NCBI GenBank assembly: GCA_016208645.1
Contig: JACQXP010000211.1
Span: 1-13,325, forward strand
DNA length: 13,325 nucleotides
Direction of reading: 5' to 3'
DNA from: Candidatus Methylomirabilota bacterium
GTDB taxonomy: Bacteria > Methylomirabilota > Methylomirabilia > Methylomirabilales > 2-02-FULL-66-22
Each line of letters starts with the position of its first letter. The first letter of the stretch is position 1. A model generated the notes under the pieces. It had not been told where the DNA came from, did no database searches, and saw nothing but the letters and a program-made list of their open reading frames with translations. The position numbers were made by a program, and so were the translations under genes. Below, one piece after another: positions 7,091-12,607 of this stretch.

Positions 7091-8011
7091 TCATGCCAGG
7101 GCGCTGACGAGGTGATGATGGATCCGGGCGTTACTGGCCAGGATGGTGGATTGCTCCAGGCTGAAGGGCCTCCCGTTTCCGTCGGAAATGCGACCGCCCG
7201 CCTCTGTGACCAGCAGGGTGCCCGCCGCGACATCCCAGGGCCTGGCGCTCTGCTCCCAGTAGCCGTCCAGGCGGCCGGCCGCGACGTAGGCCAGGGAAAA
7301 GGCGGCGCCGAAGATCCGGAGGCTCCGGACGCGGAGCGCGAGGCGCGCGATGCCCTCGCGGAGGCGCCGGTCGCGCCAGACCGTGTCGTCGTGCCAGAGC
7401 GAGACCACGCAGTCGGCGAGGGTGGCGGTTCGCGAGACGCGGAGCCGGCGGCCGCGGAGCCACGCCCCCCGTCCCCGCTCTGCCACGAAGAGTTCGCCCA
7501 GCCTGGGCAGGAGGATCACGCCGGATTCGATCCTCCCCTTCCGCTCCAGCCCGATGGAGACGCCGAAGAAGGGCAGCCCGGCGATGAACCCGATCGTGCC
7601 GTCCAGGGGATCCACGATCCAGCGGCCATCCGCGCCGTGGGTGGCCTGGCCCTCTTCGCCCAGGAATCCGATGGCAGGGAACCGGCGGCGGAGCGCCTGG
7701 CGGATGCACCGCTCCGCCGCGAGATCGGCCGCCGTCACCGGGTCCTTGGTCCCCTTGAGCCGGACGCCTCGCACGCGGCCGAAGTGGCGCAGCAGGATCC
7801 GGCCCGCGGCCTCGGCTGCCTGGATGGCGGCACACGTTTCCGGAGAAAATCGTTCGAGTGTTCGGCTGTTCGAGTGTTCGGTGGTTCGGGACCGACCGAA
7901 CGACCGAACCATCGGGACCCACGGCGCCGCGGTCCGCTCCCAAGCGGACCGCCGTGGCGTGGGTGCCCCGAACGCCTTTTCCCGCTCGGTGGCGACTCTC
8001 TGACCCATCAT
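7091..8011 (-). CDS. Inositol monophosphatase-family phosphatase with repeat-encoded N-terminal extension
   Basis: 306 residues from ATG 8011. Metal-site motifs of the IMPase family: GTKDPVTAAD (87-96), GEE (118-120), DPLDGT (134-139) with LPFFGVSIGLE following, and the C-terminal PWDVAAG (Asp260). This predicts Mg-dependent hydrolysis of a sugar or cyclitol phosphate. The loop after DPLDGT reads IGFIAGLP, lacking the usual NFxHG asparagine and histidine. The start is uncertain. ATG 8011 overlaps the upstream TGA by 4 bp (ATGA coupling) but has no clear ribosome site. ATG 7912, inside repeat element C, would give 273 residues. From 8011, residues about 11-55 are encoded by element C and are Arg/Ser/Thr/Pro-rich, unlike the family; removing the element's 45 codons leaves 261 residues, the usual size. 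Coupled to the dehydrogenase upstream. Confidence 0.88.
   Translation of the reverse strand: MMGQRVATEREKAFGAPTPRRSAWERTAAPWVPMVRSFGRSRTTEHSNSRTLERFSPETCAAIQAAEAAGRILLRHFGRVRGVRLKGTKDPVTAADLAAERCIRQALRRRFPAIGFLGEEGQATHGADGRWIVDPLDGTIGFIAGLPFFGVSIGLERKGRIESGVILLPRLGELFVAERGRGAWLRGRRLRVSRTATLADCVVSLWHDDTVWRDRRLREGIARLALRVRSLRIFGAAFSLAYVAAGRLDGYWEQSARPWDVAAGTLLVTEAGGRISDGNGRPFSLEQSTILASNARIHHHLVSALA
7846..7980. repeat. Element C: GTTCGGNN palindromic repeat inside the phosphatase 5' coding region
   Basis: GTTC recurs at 7852, 7860, 7868, 7876 and 7884, exactly every 8 nt, followed by GAAC partners at 7898 and 7906. A perfect 10-bp hairpin (GCGGTCCGCT 7929-7938, AGCGGACCGC 7943-7952, 4-nt loop) follows, in flanks shared with element B. 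Both ends read outward as CGAACG, one or two bases, then TTTT (7849-7846 and 7977-7980). The span bounded by these T-tracts is 135 bp, a whole number of codons, and has no stop in the phosphatase frame. Confidence 0.85.
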
Positions 8012-9087
8012 ACCAGCGGCCGCTTGATGGCCTTGAAGATCTGGTGGAGGAGGGCGACGTCTCCTCTCGCCTCCTCCGGCGTCGTGATGGGCGTCTTGCC
8101 CTGTTGCACGCACTCGGCGAAGTGGAGCAGCTCCTCCTTGAAGGCCTCCTTCATCGAGGCGATGACTTGCTTCTCGAAGGGCTTCCCGTCCTCCATCCCC
8201 TCCACGAGGACGGGCGTGGGCATGTTGCGGAAGAAGGGGGACGGGAAGACCAGGCGGACGCGATCCGCCTTGGCATAGTAGGCCACCGTCTCCTCGTAGT
8301 GGGCCAGGTCGGGCAGGTACTGGAGGCTGATGATGGCGCGGACGTCCGAGGCGTACCGCAGGCAGGTCAGCATGCCCTCGCCGCCGGCCCAGACGTCGGT
8401 GAACAGGACCTCGGCGGGGTCGCCCGACAGGCCCCGCAGGACGTTGACGTCGTGGACCAGGGTGGACAGGAGATTCTCCGCGAACACCCGCCGCTCCAGC
8501 GGCGTGAATTCGCCGATCACCTCGCGGATCAAAGCGTCCTGCTCCGCGCGGAGGCGCGCCCGGGCATCGGCCGGGACGTCGGGGAACCGGCGGATATCAT
8601 GGTGTCCGGCCTGGTTCGCCTCGGAGGGATGCAGGACGGTGATGTGGATCGCCTGGAGGTTTTTCAGGTTCCGGATGAGCGGCTGGGCGTAGCGGAAGCC
8701 GGGATCGTACCGCTTCATGTAGGTGACCATGCAGACCGTGCCGGCTTTCTTGTGCGCGGCCAGGATCTCGTCCGCCTCACGCATGGTGTAGCACATCGGC
8801 TTCTCGGTGACGACGTGCCTTCCCGCCTTGAGGGCGTCCACGATGACCTTGCCGTGAGAATCGGCGCTCAGGACCGCCACGGCGTCCAAGGGTTCCTTCA
8901 GCAGGTCCCGGTAGTCGGTGAACCGCTTGCTCACGCCGTAGTAGTCGCCCACGTACTTCAGGGTCCCGGGCGACACGTCGCACAGCGCCACGACCTCGAA
9001 CAGCTCGTGCAGTTCCTTCAGGTGGGGCAGGTGCATCATCTGGCCGATCAGTCCGCAGCCGATGACTCCGACTCGCATGCGGCTCAT
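8008..9087 (-). CDS. Gfo/Idh/MocA-family oxidoreductase, variant catalytic motif
   Basis: 359 residues. The Rossmann loop GVIGCGLIG (7-15) and VVTEKPM (92-98, Lys96) identify the family. The second catalytic motif is unusual: NLLSTLVHDVN keeps His212, but the conserved Asp four residues before it is Ser208, and the stretch before it (about 155-205, charged, with HHDIRRF and RRVFAEN) looks like a family-specific insertion. It may therefore act on a different substrate class or by a modified mechanism from the other dehydrogenase here. ATG 9087 is preceded by AAGGAGC at good spacing; an alternative ATG at 9078 is less well placed, and the open frame further upstream is repeat D1. Its TGA overlaps the phosphatase ATG by 4 bp, suggesting stepwise action on a common intermediate (inference). 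Confidence 0.92.
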   Translation of the reverse strand: MSRMRVGVIGCGLIGQMMHLPHLKELHELFEVVALCDVSPGTLKYVGDYYGVSKRFTDYRDLLKEPLDAVAVLSADSHGKVIVDALKAGRHVVTEKPMCYTMREADEILAAHKKAGTVCMVTYMKRYDPGFRYAQPLIRNLKNLQAIHITVLHPSEANQAGHHDIRRFPDVPADARARLRAEQDALIREVIGEFTPLERRVFAENLLSTLVHDVNVLRGLSGDPAEVLFTDVWAGGEGMLTCLRYASDVRAIISLQYLPDLAHYEETVAYYAKADRVRLVFPSPFFRNMPTPVLVEGMEDGKPFEKQVIASMKEAFKEELLHFAECVQQGKTPITTPEEARGDVALLHQIFKAIKRPLV

Positions 9088-9100
9088 GGTTTGCTCCTTG

Positions 9101-9172
9101 TGTTGCGGTGCTGCCGTGTTGCCGTGCTGCGGTTGTCGAACAGCAGCACAGCAGCACATCCGCACTGCAGCA
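9101..9172. repeat. Element D1: 72-bp inverted array of nine 8-nt words (TGCTGC type)
   Basis: Read on the plus strand in 8-nt steps: TGTTGCGG, TGCTGCCG, TGTTGCCG, TGCTGCGG, then a centre word TTGTCGAA, then CAGCAGCA, CAGCAGCA, CATCCGCA, CTGCAGCA. The four left words are reverse complements of the right-hand word type, so the unit is a 4+1+4 inverted array. It fills nearly the whole junction between the fused permease stop and the dehydrogenase start. D2 has the same length, register and plan. Confidence 0.85.
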
Positions 9173-9178
9173 CGATGG

Positions 9179-11368
9179 TTAGTTCGCGGCGGCCTCCACG
9201 CCAACCGGGCGGCGGCGGCCCAGCCAATGGGCGGGCAGGATGCACGCGGCCAGGACCAGAATGAGCAACGTGGACAGGGCGGCGCCGCGTCCGATGGTGC
9301 CGTACTCCGCCCACGAGAGGATCAGGACCGTCACCAGGTCGTGGCCCGGCGACACCAGGAAGATGACCTGGCTCACGGCCGTCATGGCCCGGACGAAGCT
9401 GTAGATCAGGCCGGTGAGGATGGCCGACCGGATGAGCGGGACGACCACCCGCCGGAGTGTCGTCGCCGTCCCGGCCTTGAGCGTGGCCGAGGCCTCCTCC
9501 AGGCTGGGATCGAGCTGGGTGAGGGCGGCGATCCCGCTCCGGATGCCCACGGGCATCCCGCGGAAGATGAACGCCAGCACGATGATGGCCGCCGTCCCCG
9601 TGAGGTGCAGGGCCCCGGTGTTGAAGGCCAGGATGTAGCCGATGCCCATGACGGTGCCAGGGATGGCATAGGAGAGCATGGCCGAGAACTCCAGCGCCGT
9701 CCGGCCCACGAAGCGGTGCCGCAGGGTCAGATAGGCGATGAGGAACCCCAGGCCCGCCGAGGGGAAGGCGGCCAGGACCGACAGGCGCATGGTGTCCAGG
9801 AGGACGGGGAGGCCGTGGCTCAGGAGGTCCCGGTAGTTCTTGAGGGTGAACGTGTGATCAATGCCCCAGAGCTTCACGAAGCTGCCAAAGAAGATGGACC
9901 CGTACAGGAGGGCGGCCACGCCTGCGAAGGCCAGGAAGACCCCGGTCAGGGCGAGGTCGGCACCCAGGGGCAACGGGATGGGGCGACCCCCCGAGGGTTT
10001 TCCGGTCACGGTGACGTATGAGCGGCGACCCAGCCAGTACCGCTGGAAGAAGAAGATGGTCAGGGTGATCATCAGCAGGATGAGACCGTAGGTCGCCGCC
10101 TCGTGCTGATCGAAGCGGCCCTCGATCGCATAGAAGATCTCGGTCGGGAGGAACGGCACCCCGCCTCCCAGGAGCAGGGGATTCCCGAAGTCCGCCAGGC
10201 TCTCGATCATCACGAGCAGGATGGCGTTGGCCAGTCCGGGCCGCATCAGGGGCCAGAGGATCGTCCGGAAGAGGGTCCACCGGTCCGCCCGCAGGGTCTG
10301 GGCCGCCTCCTCCAGCGAGATATCCATGGCGTGGATCACGCCCACCAGGACCAGGTAGGCGATGGGAGTAAAGGCCAGGACCTGCGCCACACCCACCCCC
10401 AGGGGACCGAAGAAAGCGTTCGTGGAGAGTCCCAGGAGGGTGTGGGTGATGAACCCGCGCCGGCCGAACATGTAGATCATGGCCAGGCCCAGGACGAAGG
10501 CCGGCGTGATGATCGGCAGGATGGACAGCGGCCCCAGGAGACATCGCGTCCACAGCCGGCTGCGCGATTCCAGGAGAGCGAAGGCGAAGCCCAGGCTTGT
10601 GGAGATCAGGCTGACGATGACGGCCAGGAACAGGCTGTTTCTGAGCGCCCCCATGCCGAGGATCAGCATGGTCAGGAGGCCAGCGCCCACCCCGATGCTG
10701 CCTCCCCAGACGAGGCTGGCGCGGGTCCGCCGCGTGACTCCCCAGCCGGTGAGGACTGCGATGAGCCCGGTGGCAACGCCAACCCCGATCCCCCACCTGA
10801 TCGGATCCACGGGCAACTCCGGGTGGCGCAGGAGCAGGAAGATCGGCGACCGCAGGTATCGGAGGAGACCCGAGGTGGTGAGGCTCCCCTGGATCACGAC
10901 GCTGGCCTGTAGCATGACCCCCAGGGGGAACAGGATGAAGATCGCCACCAGGCCGGCCGCCCACAAGATGCCCGCCCCGACGAAGGCTCCGCCGCGGAGG
11001 TAGCCCGCCTGGGCCAACCCGATCCCGGCCAGCGTCAGGAGGCCGAACAGGCTGATCAGGGCCCCCAGGCCAAAGGCGTGGCCCGTCGTGAACAACTGGA
11101 TGAGCCCGGCGAGGAGTCCCAGGCTGGACAGGGAGAGCAGCAGGCGACCCGCCTGCTGGCTCCCGCCACCGACGAGCGCCAGGAGGATGGCCAGGGACGC
11201 GGCGCCGCCCACCATGGCCAGGGACCAGTGGCTGGACACCTGGCCCAGCGCGGTCCTGGACCACGACAGCACCAGGAAGGCCTTGCCGACGCGTTCCCAC
11301 GGAAGGGCGGCGAAGGCCCCCAGGGTCAGCAGGCTCCAGACGAGCGTCTCGCGGCGATATGCGGTCAT
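9179..11368 (-). CDS. Fused double-domain ABC permease (AfuB/FbpB type)
   Basis: 729 residues containing two permease domains in one chain. Each has an ATPase-contacting EAA loop: DISLEEAAQTLRADRW at about 349-364 and DPSLEEASATLKAGTA at about 620-635, followed by PLMRPGL and PLIRSAI. At least twelve membrane segments belong to the two domains. The first about 150 residues add several more hydrophobic segments and make the protein longer than the usual 500-560 residues, closer to the AfuB-like long forms. It would form the complete channel for the binding protein encoded just upstream. ATG 11368 is chosen because the frame beyond it is repeat element E, not permease-like protein; no good ribosome site precedes it (CTCTCCTT), so a TTG at 11380 is possible. 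No ATPase gene adjoins it. Confidence 0.92.
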   Translation of the reverse strand: MTAYRRETLVWSLLTLGAFAALPWERVGKAFLVLSWSRTALGQVSSHWSLAMVGGAASLAILLALVGGGSQQAGRLLLSLSSLGLLAGLIQLFTTGHAFGLGALISLFGLLTLAGIGLAQAGYLRGGAFVGAGILWAAGLVAIFILFPLGVMLQASVVIQGSLTTSGLLRYLRSPIFLLLRHPELPVDPIRWGIGVGVATGLIAVLTGWGVTRRTRASLVWGGSIGVGAGLLTMLILGMGALRNSLFLAVIVSLISTSLGFAFALLESRSRLWTRCLLGPLSILPIITPAFVLGLAMIYMFGRRGFITHTLLGLSTNAFFGPLGVGVAQVLAFTPIAYLVLVGVIHAMDISLEEAAQTLRADRWTLFRTILWPLMRPGLANAILLVMIESLADFGNPLLLGGGVPFLPTEIFYAIEGRFDQHEAATYGLILLMITLTIFFFQRYWLGRRSYVTVTGKPSGGRPIPLPLGADLALTGVFLAFAGVAALLYGSIFFGSFVKLWGIDHTFTLKNYRDLLSHGLPVLLDTMRLSVLAAFPSAGLGFLIAYLTLRHRFVGRTALEFSAMLSYAIPGTVMGIGYILAFNTGALHLTGTAAIIVLAFIFRGMPVGIRSGIAALTQLDPSLEEASATLKAGTATTLRRVVVPLIRSAILTGLIYSFVRAMTAVSQVIFLVSPGHDLVTVLILSWAEYGTIGRGAALSTLLILVLAACILPAHWLGRRRPVGVEAAAN

Positions 11369-11378
11369 AAGGAGAGCC

Positions 11379-11462
11379 AACCGCAGACGCCAAGGTCGCC
11401 AGGATGGAAGGAATTCCAGGGCGGCATCCAGGAACCTTGGCGTTCGTGGCGCCTTGGCGGTT
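11379..11462. repeat. Element E: CGCCAAGG-type inverted repeat
   Basis: Left arm AACCGC (11379-11384) and ACGCCAAGG (11387-11395) are matched by CCTTGGCGT (11435-11443) and GCGGTT (11457-11462). Within the arms TGGCG/CGCCA words recur at 8-9 nt (11388, 11397; 11438, 11447, 11455). The centre contains the perfect 8-bp palindrome GGAATTCC at 11410-11417. It occupies most of the 113-bp junction between the binding-protein stop and the fused permease start and is the third sequence family built on the same word-array plan, though less regularly phased. Confidence 0.75.
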
Positions 11463-11481
11463 CGATTTCGTCCGGGCTTGC

Positions 11482-12504
11482 CTACTTGGGAAGCGGGAAC
11501 ACCTGCTCGGTCCACTTCTTGATCAGGCCGTCGCGGACAGCGGGCGTCCCGTATTTGCCGAAATCGTAGGCAATGACCTTGGCGTCTTCGAACCGCGGGA
11601 CGTCCGGGTCAATGGCCGATCGGCTGTGGGACGGGATGCTGACCTCGCCGTTCTGGGGGCCGAGTTTCTGGTTCTCCGGCTCCAGGGCCCAGTCAATGAG
11701 TTTCAGCCCGTTCGCCCGATTCGGGCCGCCCTTCACCAGGTTGAGCCCTCCGATCTCGTAGCCGGTGCCGTCTTTGGGCGCCACGAAACGGATCGGAAAG
11801 CCTTTGCGCCCCCGCTCGACCACGTCGTTGGCGAAGGAGACGCCGATGGCCGCCTCGCCGCGTCCCGCCAGCAGGCTGGGATCACCGCCACTCCGCGTGT
11901 ACTGGCCGACGTTCCTGTGAATGGCCTTGATCAGCTCGAACCCCGGGTCCTCGCCGTAGATCTGGATGATGGTGGTCATCATCACGTAGCCGGTGCCCGA
12001 GGTGTTGGGGTTGGGCATGGCGATGAGGCCCTTGTACTTCGGGTCACCCAGCTCCTTCCAGGTCGTGGGGACCGGCAGGTTCTTCTCCTTCAGGATCTTC
12101 TCGTTCACGCCGAAGCCGTGCAGGCCGGTGTAGAGCGGGATGTAGTGACCGTCCACGGCCCTGGTGAGCTGCGGTCGCAGGTCGCCCCACGCCTTGGGTC
12201 GGAAGAACTCGGCCAGGCCCTCGGCCTCGGCCACCCACTGGGAGTCGCCGCTGCCGCCGAACCAGACGTCGAAGGCCGGGTTGGCCTTCTCGGCTCGAAG
12301 CCGGGCCAGGGCCGCGCCCGAACTGAGCCGCACGAATTCCGTCTGGATCCCGGTGCCCTTGCTGAACTCCCGCTTCACCGCCTCGCACCAGGCAGGGTCG
12401 GGACTGCACAGGATGGTGACCTTGTTCTCGCCGGCAAAGGCGGGCATCACCAACAGGACAGCCAGCGCGGCTGCCAGCAGAACCAATGCACTCGTTTTTC
12501 TCAT
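11482..12504 (-). CDS. Periplasmic solute-binding protein, AfuA/FbpA/PhnS-like
   Basis: 340 residues. Signal peptide MRKTSALVLLAAALAVLLVMPAFA with cleavage expected after AFA at residue 24; no lipobox Cys. The mature start (ENKVTILCSPDPAWCEAVKREFSKGTGIQTEFV), FDVWFGGSGDSQW, VPTTWKELGDPKYKGLIAMPNP and the C-terminal KLIDWAL...NQKLGPQNG stretch are typical of the iron/sugar-phosphate/2-aminoethylphosphonate binding protein group. The paired tyrosines used for iron by FbpA-type proteins are not seen at the expected place (the text there reads IGVSFANDVVERG), so a non-iron ligand such as a sugar phosphate or phosphonate is more likely; this is inference. ATG 12504 follows a strong GGAGGGAGGG site. 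It is followed by its presumed partner, the fused permease. Confidence 0.92.
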   Translation of the reverse strand: MRKTSALVLLAAALAVLLVMPAFAGENKVTILCSPDPAWCEAVKREFSKGTGIQTEFVRLSSGAALARLRAEKANPAFDVWFGGSGDSQWVAEAEGLAEFFRPKAWGDLRPQLTRAVDGHYIPLYTGLHGFGVNEKILKEKNLPVPTTWKELGDPKYKGLIAMPNPNTSGTGYVMMTTIIQIYGEDPGFELIKAIHRNVGQYTRSGGDPSLLAGRGEAAIGVSFANDVVERGRKGFPIRFVAPKDGTGYEIGGLNLVKGGPNRANGLKLIDWALEPENQKLGPQNGEVSIPSHSRSAIDPDVPRFEDAKVIAYDFGKYGTPAVRDGLIKKWTEQVFPLPK

Positions 12505-12525
12505 GACGTACCCTCCCTCCTCTTG

Positions 12526-12597
12526 TCCTGCGGTGTGGAAGTGCTGCAGTGCCGTGGTGCCGGAACAGCAGCACAGCAGGACTTCAGCACGGCAGCA
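12526..12597. repeat. Element D2: 72-bp inverted array of nine 8-nt words (TGCTGC type)
   Basis: In 8-nt steps on the plus strand: TCCTGCGG, TGTGGAAG, TGCTGCAG, TGCCGTGG, centre TGCCGGAA, then CAGCAGCA, CAGCAGGA, CTTCAGCA, CGGCAGCA. Length, phase and 4+1+4 inverted plan are identical to D1, and the sixth word is identical in both. Individual words vary more than in D1. It sits between the aminotransferase stop (12608) and the ribosome site of the binding-protein gene. Confidence 0.83.
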
Positions 12598-12607
12598 CGG
12601 TTTCAGG

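Noticed and set aside
6913..7233. Upstream extension of the first dehydrogenase frame to 7233
   Set aside because: It reads through element B and the end of the phosphatase gene; ATG 6912 has a good ribosome site right before the glycine loop.
9101..9172. CRISPR-like array
   Set aside because: The units are 8 nt with no spacers and invert at the centre; no cas genes are present.
9088..9204. Upstream extension of the second dehydrogenase with a Cys/Gln-rich start
   Set aside because: The residues are translated repeat D1; ATG 9087 with AAGGAGC upstream fits the family start.
11369..11515. Upstream extension of the fused permease
   Set aside because: It reads element E and the end of the binding-protein gene, with no membrane-protein character.
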